From positions 1-7,952 of the forward strand of contig PLXD01000430.1 in assembly GCA_003151295.1 (NCBI GenBank): a DNA stretch of 7,952 nucleotides, given 5' to 3'. The notes below the pieces were generated by a model, which was not told the DNA's origin, did not search any database, and saw only the letters and a list, made by a program, of their open reading frames with translations. Within the stretch, counting starts at the first letter, position 1; each line of letters begins with the position of its first letter. Positions 1 to 6,621 of this stretch are shown here, piece after piece. This DNA is from Chitinophagaceae bacterium. Its GTDB lineage: Bacteria > Bacteroidota > Bacteroidia > Chitinophagales > Chitinophagaceae. The position numbers were made by a program, and so were the translations under genes.

Positions 1-2870
1 ATGAGCCGATGCTCGACAATCCCACCAATATGGATATCGACGAGAAGGGAAGGGTCTGGATCTGTGAGGGGTATAACTATCGAAACCAGGTCAACCCCCA
101 GAACCCTTATCGTAAGGAAGGCGACCGGATCCTGATCCTCGAAGATACCGATGGCGATGGGGTCGCCGACAAGCAGACCGTGTTCTACCAGGGAACGGAT
201 ATCGATGCGGCCCTGGGCATAGCCGTATTGGGCAATAAGGTGGTCGTATCCAGGAGTCCCAATGTGTACGTATTCACGGATACGGACGGGGATGGCAAGG
301 CGGATAAAAAGGATACCCTGTTCACAAACATCGGAGGCATCCAGCATGATCATGCCATCCACTCCTTTAATTTCGGACCCGATGGGAAGCTGTATTTCAA
401 TTTCGGCAATGAAGGGCATGGCATCCGCGATAAGAATGGCAAAGAGATCGTCGACCTTGCCGGGAATGTCGTGAATAATACCGGTCATCCTTATCGCCAG
501 GGCATGGTCTTCCGATGTAACCCGGATGGAACCGGTTTCGAAGTGTTGGGGAACAATTTCCGGAATAATTATGAGGTAGCGGAAGACTCTTATGGTACGA
601 TGTGGCAATCCGACAATGACGATGACGGCAATCGCGGCGTCCGTATCAATTACGTAATGCCTTATGGCAATTACGGCTACAAGGACGAGATGACCGGCGC
701 AAGCTGGGACGACCGTCGCATCAATAGGGAAGACTCTATTCCTTACCGCCACTGGCATCTGAATGATCCGGGTGTCGTACCGAACCTTTTACAGACGGGA
801 GCGGGCAGCCCGACCGGTATCCTCGTCTATGAAGGGGATCTGCTGCCGGAAAGGTTCCGGGGCCAGATCATCCATTCGGATGCAGGTCCCAATGTCGTGC
901 GCTCTTATGCGGTGACCCCTTCCGGTGCGGGATACACGGCGACCATTAACAACATTGTGGAGGGTAAGCACGACAACTGGTTTCGTCCGTCCGACGTCTG
1001 CGTAGCCCCGGATGGCTCTTTATTCATCGCGGACTGGTATGATCCTGGCGTCGGTGGTCACCAGGTCGGTGACCTTACGAGGGGCCGTATCTTCCGGGTG
1101 ACTACGGAAGGCCATGAAAAATATACGATACCCGCCCTGGACCTCAGCAGCCCGGAAGGCGCGATCAAGGCATTGCAGAGCCCCAATCTTTCTACCCGTT
1201 ACCTGGCCTGGGAAAAACTGCATGGATGGGGAGAACAAGCGATCCCCGTGTTGGAGAGCCTCTATCATTCAGACAATTCCCGTTTCCGGGCACGCGCTTT
1301 ATGGCTGCTAAGCAAGATCCCTTCCAAAGCAAACCAGTATATCGGCGACGCTCTTAAAGACAAGGATGAGAATATTCGTATCACGGCTCTCCGCGCCGCG
1401 TTGGAAATCCATGCCGATACGATCGCGATCGTAAAGACCCTGGTGAATGATCCTTCCTGGGCCGTGCGTAGAGAAGCTGTGCTGGCTTTGCGTCATAATT
1501 CATCTGCCGGGGCGGCTGATCTATGGGCTTCCTTTGCCGTTCAATATGATGGCAAAGACCGCTGGTATCTCGAAGCCCTTGGTATCGCTGCCGATAAGTT
1601 ATGGGATGCGGACTTCGCCGCCTGGATGAAGCTCGTCAATAATAAATGGGATACCCCGGCCGGCAGGGATATCGTCTGGCGTTCCCGCACAGATGCTTCC
1701 TTGCCTCTTTTGGCCCAGATCCTTGCCGACCCTGCCAGCGATCCGCAGCAGCATCTCAAGTTTTTCCGGGCTTTTGATTTCCACCAGGGAGCGGAAAAAC
1801 AGAAAGTATTGTTGTCTTTGCTGGAAGGCCATCATCCTTCGCAGGCACGGATCGACGAGCTTGTGCTGATCTTGCTGGACCCCGCCAAAACGCCCATGAC
1901 GCCTTCCCTGAAGAAAGCGATAGCGTTGGGATTGGGTGCAGTGCAGGGGACGCAGGATTATGTGGACATCGTAAATCGCTACCATCTGAAAGACAAGGGC
2001 CCGGAATTGCTGAGCTTAGCAGAGCAGGGCGGCAACGATGATCTCCGTTCCAATGCCCTGCAGACTTTGCTGAATGCAGGGGGTGGAAAGCTGGTCGAAG
2101 GCGCGATCGCACAGCAAAATGCAGCCTCCGCCTCTTTGATCGGGATACTGGGCATGGTAGAGGACAAAAAGAACAAGGAAATTTTACAGACCGTGATCCT
2201 CGATAAAAAATACAGCCTGGAATTGCGTTTGGATGCAGCAAAAGCCCTGGGAAGGGATTGGACCGGCGAGGACCGGCTGTTGCAGTTGGCTGAGGATAAG
2301 AAATTGCCGGAAGATCTCATGGACAGCACCGCTGTGATCCTGGCGCATTCCAATCGTGATGAGATGCGAAAACAAGCCGGCATCGTCCTGCCCGCCGTCA
2401 ATACCGGTGGTGGCAATACCATTGATCCGATCAATAAGCTGGTGAGGCTGTCGGGCAATGCCGAGGCCGGTAGCAAGGTTTTTACGGCCTATTGTGCGGC
2501 CTGCCACCAGGTGGATAATGTGGGGATCAATTTTGGCCCCAATTTATCGGAAATAGGTTCCAAGCTCTCCAAAGAAGCCCTTTATACGGCGATCCTGCAT
2601 CCGAGTGCGGGTATTAGTTTCGGTTATGAAGGATACCTCTTTAAGCTGAAGAACGGGTCCCGGTTACTGGGCTATATTGCAAGCCAGACAGCCGACGAGA
2701 TCACCATTAAGATGATCGGCGGGCAGTCGGAGAAACATAAGAAATCGGAGATCGTCAGCAAAAAGGATTACGGTAAATCGCTGATGACCGAAGGGTTGCC
2801 GCAGGCAATGGGTCAGGGGAAGTTCGTGGAGCTGGTTGAATATCTTTCGACGCTGAAGAAGAAGGGGTAG
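1..2870 (+). CDS. PVC-type membrane-bound dehydrogenase / HEAT-repeat / cytochrome c protein (5' partial)
   Basis: The reading frame is open from base 3 (codons for E-P precede the first ATG at 9), so the true start and export signal lie before the window; residue numbers here count from the Met at 9. Residues ~1-365 form a beta-propeller of the PVC-type dehydrogenase N-terminal family (TIGR02604-like), with PTNMDIDEKGRVWICE near the start, two DTDGDG loops (46-54 and 91-99) and a later DGSLFIADWYDPG blade. Residues ~375-790 are alpha-helical HEAT-like repeats. Residues ~810-953 are the PVC-type heme-binding domain (TIGR02603-like), with the heme motif C829-A-A-C-H833 and the typical ending SLMTEGLPQAMGQ...VEYL, where a Met may be the second heme ligand. 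Family knowledge suggests a periplasmic or membrane-attached oxidoreductase for sugars or alcohols passing electrons to the respiratory chain; the substrate is unknown. It converges on the isomerase gene downstream. Confidence 0.9.
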   Translation, partial: EPMLDNPTNMDIDEKGRVWICEGYNYRNQVNPQNPYRKEGDRILILEDTDGDGVADKQTVFYQGTDIDAALGIAVLGNKVVVSRSPNVYVFTDTDGDGKADKKDTLFTNIGGIQHDHAIHSFNFGPDGKLYFNFGNEGHGIRDKNGKEIVDLAGNVVNNTGHPYRQGMVFRCNPDGTGFEVLGNNFRNNYEVAEDSYGTMWQSDNDDDGNRGVRINYVMPYGNYGYKDEMTGASWDDRRINREDSIPYRHWHLNDPGVVPNLLQTGAGSPTGILVYEGDLLPERFRGQIIHSDAGPNVVRSYAVTPSGAGYTATINNIVEGKHDNWFRPSDVCVAPDGSLFIADWYDPGVGGHQVGDLTRGRIFRVTTEGHEKYTIPALDLSSPEGAIKALQSPNLSTRYLAWEKLHGWGEQAIPVLESLYHSDNSRFRARALWLLSKIPSKANQYIGDALKDKDENIRITALRAALEIHADTIAIVKTLVNDPSWAVRREAVLALRHNSSAGAADLWASFAVQYDGKDRWYLEALGIAADKLWDADFAAWMKLVNNKWDTPAGRDIVWRSRTDASLPLLAQILADPASDPQQHLKFFRAFDFHQGAEKQKVLLSLLEGHHPSQARIDELVLILLDPAKTPMTPSLKKAIALGLGAVQGTQDYVDIVNRYHLKDKGPELLSLAEQGGNDDLRSNALQTLLNAGGGKLVEGAIAQQNAASASLIGILGMVEDKKNKEILQTVILDKKYSLELRLDAAKALGRDWTGEDRLLQLAEDKKLPEDLMDSTAVILAHSNRDEMRKQAGIVLPAVNTGGGNTIDPINKLVRLSGNAEAGSKVFTAYCAACHQVDNVGINFGPNLSEIGSKLSKEALYTAILHPSAGISFGYEGYLFKLKNGSRLLGYIASQTADEITIKMIGGQSEKHKKSEIVSKKDYGKSLMTEGLPQAMGQGKFVELVEYLSTLKKKG

Positions 2871-2919
2871 ACACGATTAGAAGCCACTGAAAAGATGTAA
2901 GATACTTTTAAGTGCTTTA

Positions 2920-3061
2920 TACTTACGGGCTATTGTGCAACGCCGCTGGTCCTCGCCGAGAGTGGACAACTTGGTTTGGTGTCTTACTTTAGCCGGGCTG
3001 TTTGCTGTAATTGTAAAGGTATCGGCTGCGGAGGCGGCATTGCATCAACAGCCCGTAAGTA
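2920..3061. mobile_element. Candidate MITE: 138-bp inverted-repeat element flanked by TA
   Basis: The left end, TACTTACGGGCT (2920-2931), is exactly inverted as AGCCCGTAAGTA at 3050-3061. The complementarity continues inward to about 2946 and 3034: TTG(a)TGCAA and GCCGC match, broken by two transitions and a one-base insertion, giving 25 matches over about 28 positions. The outermost dinucleotides are TA on both sides, so the element proper would be 2922-3059 with a TA target duplication, as in IS630/Tc1-mariner-related MITEs. There is no transposase inside, so movement would depend on one elsewhere. A stable RNA hairpin or a regulatory inverted repeat is the alternative; only finding other copies would settle it. 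Confidence 0.45.
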
Positions 3062-3205
3062 TTGAAGACGTTAATAGGGGTGCTGATAGAGTCATTCTCC
3101 ATTGCAAGTTGCAAGAGAAAATACGCAGGAACTATAATGCGATATATCAAGTAGGAGAGGGTATTTACTTTTTGTTTGTGCCTTTTAAGCTGTTTTAAAA
3201 AGGAA

Positions 3206-3231
3206 AATGCCTGGCTTTTTTTCCAGGCATT
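3206..3231 (-). terminator. Rho-independent terminator, mainly for the minus-strand isomerase gene
   Basis: A 9-bp perfect stem (AATGCCTGG at 3206-3214 with CCAGGCATT at 3223-3231) encloses an 8-base loop. Read on the minus strand it lies about 50 bases after the isomerase stop and is followed by TTCCTTTTTAAAA, a good U-rich tail. On the plus strand the tail is only TCTTCTTTCG, so termination of the upstream PVC-type gene here is plausible but weaker. The placement between convergent genes fits a shared terminator. Confidence 0.8.
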
Positions 3232-3281
3232 CTTCTTTCGATAGTACGATATAGCTAGCGGCGTATAAGCCGGGCGGCGAT

Positions 3282-4190
3282 CTACAGAAAATTATCGCAA
3301 TCACGATAGGCCCTGATCAGATCCATCTCTCCTGCTTTTCCCGGGTTCTGTGTGCCGTGTTCCATGCCCAGGATGCCTTTATAGCCTTTTTCGTAAATGT
3401 GCTTGAAGATATTCTTATAATTCATTTCACCGGTGCCGGGCTCGTTCCTATTGGGATTATCGCCGATTTGGATATAGCCGATCTGGTCCCAGGACCAGTC
3501 CAGGTGCTGGATGATATCGCCCTCATTGCGCTGCATGTGATACATATCGAACAGCATCTTGCAGGAAGGGCTGTTGACGGCCTTGCATATTGAATAGCCC
3601 TGGTCGGAATAGCGCAGGAAGAGGTCGGGGTTGTCGCTCAGGGATTCTATGACCATGACGAGTCCCTCTGGTTCAAATATTTCCGCACAACGTCGAAGCA
3701 TGTCTATCACATGGGCCGTCTGTATGCCGATAGGCAGTTCGCGGTCGAAATAGCTCGGTACAACGGTCATCCATTTGGCATACGTACGCTTGGCTGTTTC
3801 GACCGCCTCGTGGCAATAATTGACGAATTTATCGGTGAATTCCTTCTTGCCGGTCGTAAAAGAGGTCTTCCAGTTGTCGCCGTCATCGATCACAAACACG
3901 CCCATACGCATTCCCAGCTTGGCCATGAGATCGCCTATTTTTTGCTGTTCGGCCTTGTCACGGCCCATCATTCCATTGTCTTCCATGGCACGGAAACCCA
4001 TGTCATAAGCCCATTTGATCTGGTCCAGGAAGTTTTCTCCCGCGTTCTCGTGAAACATCCCGTCGTGGATCCCATAATAAAGGTTAAAAGGCTTGCCGTC
4101 AAAAACCTCTTCTTCCCTTTTCACAGGATTGGCCTTAAGGGCGGCGCCCGTGAGCAAGGAAGCTCCGGCAGCCAGGATAGATTTTTGCAT
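3282..4190 (-). CDS. Tat-exported hydroxypyruvate isomerase-family (sugar isomerase/epimerase-like) TIM-barrel protein
   Basis: The protein belongs to the xylose-isomerase-like/AP-endonuclease-2 TIM-barrel fold and resembles hydroxypyruvate isomerase (Hyi). It has the hallmark segments VIESLSDNP (E182), LFDMYHMQRNEGD (D215, H218), GYIQIGDNPNRNEPGTGEMNY (Q241) and ILGMEHGTQNPG (E277). E182, D215, Q241 and E277 are the expected divalent-metal ligands. From the first ATG (4188-4190) the product is 302 residues with a hydrophobic N-terminus (SILAAGASLLTGAALKA). In frame just upstream lie codons for I-Q-R-R-N-F, completing a twin-arginine signal, so translation probably begins at the ATA at 4206-4208 (308 residues), limited by an in-frame TAA at 4221-4223. 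The protein is therefore likely periplasmic. It is transcribed divergently from the GH36-like gene. The true substrate is unknown; a keto-sugar isomerisation or epimerisation is more likely than hydroxypyruvate itself. Confidence 0.9.
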   Translation of the reverse strand: MQKSILAAGASLLTGAALKANPVKREEEVFDGKPFNLYYGIHDGMFHENAGENFLDQIKWAYDMGFRAMEDNGMMGRDKAEQQKIGDLMAKLGMRMGVFVIDDGDNWKTSFTTGKKEFTDKFVNYCHEAVETAKRTYAKWMTVVPSYFDRELPIGIQTAHVIDMLRRCAEIFEPEGLVMVIESLSDNPDLFLRYSDQGYSICKAVNSPSCKMLFDMYHMQRNEGDIIQHLDWSWDQIGYIQIGDNPNRNEPGTGEMNYKNIFKHIYEKGYKGILGMEHGTQNPGKAGEMDLIRAYRDCDNFL

Positions 4191-4208
4191 GAAATTCCTG
4201 CGTTGTAT
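4191..4208 (-). other. Twin-arginine leader extension with probable AUA start codon
   Basis: On the minus strand, bases 4208-4191 read ATA CAA CGC AGG AAT TTC directly before the first ATG, so initiation at ATA would give M-Q-R-R-N-F-M-Q-K-S. This matches the Tat consensus (RR-x-F-hydrophobic-x-K) and is placed just before the hydrophobic stretch. The codons further upstream are CAT, AAT, GCC and AAA and then a TAA stop, so no ATG, GTG or TTG can supply the start. ATA is the only near-cognate codon available. Confidence 0.6.
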
Positions 4209-4243
4209 ATGATTGGCTTTTTATTTTTACGGTTAAGTTAAGC

Positions 4244-4251
4244 CAAAGGTA
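4244..4251 (-). promoter_or_regulatory. Bacteroidetes-type -7 promoter element (TACCTTTG) for the isomerase gene
   Basis: On the minus strand this reads TACCTTTG, an exact match to the Bacteroidetes TAnnTTTG -7 consensus. It lies about 36 bases before the proposed ATA start, which leaves a short AT-rich leader (ACTTAACCGTAAAAATAAAAA). A matching -33 TTTG at the usual 19-20 base spacing is not present, so the call rests on the -7 element and its position. Confidence 0.5.
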
Positions 4252-4300
4252 TGAATGTAATATTTTTTAGAGCATTAAAGGAAAAACCTGCGGAATATAG

Positions 4301-4314
4301 CGCAAACGTTTGAT
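4301..4314. promoter_or_regulatory. LacI-family operator-like palindrome (CAAACGTTTG)
   Basis: A perfect 10-bp palindrome, CAAACGTTTG (4303-4312), sits in the context GCGCAAACGTTTGATC. The central AACGTT with flanking CA/TG is the classical LacI/GalR/PurR/CcpA-type operator core. It lies between two divergent carbohydrate genes, about 75 bases before the GH36-like start and about 50 bases upstream of the isomerase -7 element. It is suited to control either or both genes. No LacI-family regulator gene is inside the window. Confidence 0.5.
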
Positions 4315-4387
4315 CAGAAGGAAAAGCAAGGGACTTGTTATTTTTAACGGTAGTATGACCTTCATTCACCGGAATAATACGAGCTCC

Positions 4388-6553
4388 ATGAAATTTTCCC
4401 TTTTCTTCCTGATCCTGCTGCTTAGCGGAATATCTCTCCTGGCTCAACCTTTTGCTTCCTGGAAGGGCAACGTGCTGGTATTGGATAACGGCCTGATCAG
4501 CCAGGAATTGGTAGTCGGGGTTGAGGCGACCGGCGAAGGTCCCCTGATTATAAAAAAGTTGCAACTGCCGGCCGATCCTTTCAATTATGCCGCACCGGAT
4601 TCAAAGGAGTTCTCGCTGGTGATGGATCAAAAGGAATACGATGGCAGTTCGGTCTGGCATCTGGTATCTTTTACAACAGCCGGCGACGATCGCCGGGGCA
4701 ATGGAGCCACTATCAGCCTGGAAGGACGCGAAGCATTGCGGGGTATCGGACTGCAGATCACTTATCTTTTATATCCGGGGCTACCGGTTATCCGCAAGCG
4801 TATAACGGTTTCCAACCATACCGGGAAAGAGGTCCGGCTTGAATCGCTGGAGGTGGAAAGTCTGCGGCTCAATTTCTCATATGTGGGATCTGTCCTCTAT
4901 ACCAATTATTGCAGACAGAAGCATTTGGGCTCCTATACCGGCAATTGGGACGACCCTTTGGTGGCCGTTCATTCTTATGATGCGGATCGTGGCCTGCTGA
5001 TAGGAGATGAAGCGCCCGGTGTACTGAAGCGTATCGACTACAACCTGGAGGATAATGAGCTGAATGCGGGCCTCACACATGCTCATGACCCTTATCCTTT
5101 CCGGAAATATATCGGGGTAGGGGAGGAATGGTCCTCCCCGCAGGTATTCATTATTCCCTACAGCAGGCAATATGATCCTTCCCACACCTTAAATACGGTG
5201 CTGGCGGATTTCGAGCGGAAATACATGGGGCTGAGGATCTATGAAACGCCGCATCGCCCCGCTATCATGTATAACAATTATGTGCCTTTCCGGGATGACT
5301 ACAATGATACACTACTGATGACTGTGGCAAAGGCCGCCGCTGCATGCGGTATACGCCAATTCGTGATCGATTGCGGATGGCATACCGACAGCGCCAGTAT
5401 CGGGAAGGATGTCTCCTGGATGGATAATTGCGGGGACTGGATCATTGACCGGCGGAAATTTCCTCATGGCCTTAAACCGGTCTTTGACAGCGTGCGGAAA
5501 TTGGGAATGGAGCCGGGACTTTGGATCAGCGTGGGGTCGGCATCCACCTATGCCACAGTACTCAAACAGCATCCGGAGTGGGCGGTACAGGATCGGGAAG
5601 GCCAGGGCACCAGTCTTCATACAGATGGCCCCACTGCATTGAGAACGATGTGTTTGGGTACGGGATGGACGGCGTATATCAAAGAGAAAATATTGCAATT
5701 GGTGAAAGAGCTGGGGCTGACTTATGTGAAATTGGATCTTTCCGTGGTTACCAGCGCCTATGTGAACGATCTTTCGCGGTCAGGCTGTTATGCGACGGGC
5801 CATCCGGGACATAAAGACCGGGAGGAGTCCTTTATTGCAATCTACACCGCTCTTTATGATCTTTTCGACGACTTGCATAAGCAGGTTCCCTCACTCTATA
5901 TTGATTGCACCTTCGAAGTGGCCGGTAAGCTGCAGTTGATCGATTATGCCCTTTGCGAACATGCCGAGGGGGATTGGCTGACCAATATAGAGGCCGGTTA
6001 CCCGGTCGGGGCTTACCGTGTGCGCGACCTGGCCTGGTGGAAATGCCCGGTGATGCCCGCTTCTTCACTTATTATCGGTAATCTTGCGATGGATGACCCC
6101 GATTTTATAGAAGAGCTGAAAACATTAACCGGCGTGTTTCCGATCGTGCTGGGTGATCCGCGGAAACTATCGTCCGGGCAAAAGGGCCTGATCAGGGAAT
6201 GGGCCGATTGGATAGCGTCCATGCAGAAAAAGTATGACTATGACCGGTACCGCGGGGATCTGCCTGGCTTTGGGGAGCCTACAGAGCGAGGATGGGACGG
6301 ATGGTCACGCATCAATACCGATACACAGGCGGGAGGCATTATAGGCTTGTTTAGGCAGGGTTCATTGGATGCAAGCCGACAGGTGGTTGTGCAGGGGCTG
6401 CGGAGCAATGGGCGCTACCAGGTGAAGCTGGCGCCAGGTAATACGGTGCTGGAAACGATGACGGGTAGAGCATTGGAGGAGCAGGGATTTGTTGTGAAGA
6501 TGGATAGGCTCTATGAAAGTAAATTATTCGAGATTGCACTGATACAACATTAA
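4388..6553 (+). CDS. Secreted GH36-like (clan GH-D) alpha-galactosidase-type glycoside hydrolase
   Basis: The start is placed at the ATG at 4388 (721 residues) because it opens a textbook signal peptide (MKFSLFFLILLLSGISLLA, cleavage expected after A19); the frame is open further upstream but that extension is hydrophilic and would bury the signal. Residues ~20-265 resemble the N-terminal beta-sandwich of GH36, ~285-620 a (beta/alpha)8 barrel, and ~635-721 a C-terminal beta domain. Barrel landmarks are FVIDCGWH (D328), GLWISVGSAS, HPEWAVQD and YVKLDLS, where D450 matches the nucleophile of the family YxKWD motif. D529 (AEGDWLT) lies 22 residues after C507, the spacing I recall between the Cys and the acid/base Asp in canonical GH36 enzymes, and is the likely acid/base. 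The usual CSxGGGR loop is replaced by CTFEVAGK. It would act in the periplasm or outside the cell on alpha-galactosides, but the altered loop may mean another sugar. It is followed closely by a second hydrolase. Confidence 0.88.
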   Translation: MKFSLFFLILLLSGISLLAQPFASWKGNVLVLDNGLISQELVVGVEATGEGPLIIKKLQLPADPFNYAAPDSKEFSLVMDQKEYDGSSVWHLVSFTTAGDDRRGNGATISLEGREALRGIGLQITYLLYPGLPVIRKRITVSNHTGKEVRLESLEVESLRLNFSYVGSVLYTNYCRQKHLGSYTGNWDDPLVAVHSYDADRGLLIGDEAPGVLKRIDYNLEDNELNAGLTHAHDPYPFRKYIGVGEEWSSPQVFIIPYSRQYDPSHTLNTVLADFERKYMGLRIYETPHRPAIMYNNYVPFRDDYNDTLLMTVAKAAAACGIRQFVIDCGWHTDSASIGKDVSWMDNCGDWIIDRRKFPHGLKPVFDSVRKLGMEPGLWISVGSASTYATVLKQHPEWAVQDREGQGTSLHTDGPTALRTMCLGTGWTAYIKEKILQLVKELGLTYVKLDLSVVTSAYVNDLSRSGCYATGHPGHKDREESFIAIYTALYDLFDDLHKQVPSLYIDCTFEVAGKLQLIDYALCEHAEGDWLTNIEAGYPVGAYRVRDLAWWKCPVMPASSLIIGNLAMDDPDFIEELKTLTGVFPIVLGDPRKLSSGQKGLIREWADWIASMQKKYDYDRYRGDLPGFGEPTERGWDGWSRINTDTQAGGIIGLFRQGSLDASRQVVVQGLRSNGRYQVKLAPGNTVLETMTGRALEEQGFVVKMDRLYESKLFEIALIQH

Positions 6554-6579
6554 GCTGTCGGGGGAATATTTATAAAACG

Positions 6580-6621
6580 AACGAACGCTATGACTTTAAT
6601 AAACGAACTTATGACTTTAAG
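6580..6621 (+). repeat. Imperfect ~21-bp duplication around two in-frame start codons
   Basis: AACGAAC followed two or three bases later by ATGACTTTAA occurs twice in succession (ATGs at 6590 and 6611). The identical 10-base blocks after each start are exactly 21 bases apart, so both are in the same frame. A third MTL-encoding start (ATGACCCTA, 6644) follows in frame. The duplication creates ambiguity about the true start of the downstream gene. Confidence 0.6.

Larger units (their letters stand above)
2871..3281. other. Intergenic region between convergent genes, no convincing gene
   Basis: This 411-bp gap separates the ends of two convergent genes. It contains a MITE-like inverted-repeat element (2920-3061), about 140 bp of AT-richer sequence with no recognisable content (3062-3200), and a hairpin terminator (3206-3231). 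The only sizeable plus-strand open frame (GTG at 2935 to 3198) begins inside the left inverted repeat and runs through the whole element, which argues against it being a real gene. Confidence 0.7.
4209..4387. other. Divergent intergenic control region
   Basis: This region of about 180 bp separates the minus-strand isomerase from the plus-strand GH36-like gene. It holds a -7-type promoter element for the isomerase (4244-4251) and a CAAACGTTTG palindrome (4303-4312). No good plus-strand TAnnTTTG element was found; TATTTTTA at 4339-4346 differs by one base but has no correctly spaced TTTG upstream. Open frames crossing this region (for example a plus-strand TTG at 4310) are extensions of the coding frames and are not supported as genes. 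Confidence 0.6.

Noticed and set aside
1599..2507. Several overlapping minus-strand open frames of 100-165 residues
   Set aside because: They lie opposite the HEAT-repeat and heme domains of the PVC-type gene and have low-complexity Ser/Pro/Arg-rich translations without domain signals.
2935..3198. 87-residue plus-strand open frame with a GTG start and one hydrophobic segment
   Set aside because: It starts within the left inverted repeat of the MITE-like element and runs through it, has no recognisable family, and sits in an intergenic gap between convergent genes.
3711..4241. 176-residue plus-strand open frame opposite the isomerase
   Set aside because: The isomerase frame carries clear family motifs across this interval; the plus-strand frame is its shadow.
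4309..4346. TTTG (4309-4312) plus TATTTTTA (4339-4346) as a plus-strand promoter
   Set aside because: The spacing is about 26 bases rather than the usual 19-20, and the -7 element lacks the final G, so it is not supported as a promoter.
4310..4387. 26-residue N-terminal extension of the GH36-like protein from a TTG codon
   Set aside because: It is hydrophilic and would place the obvious signal peptide at 4388 internally; it also starts inside the operator palindrome.
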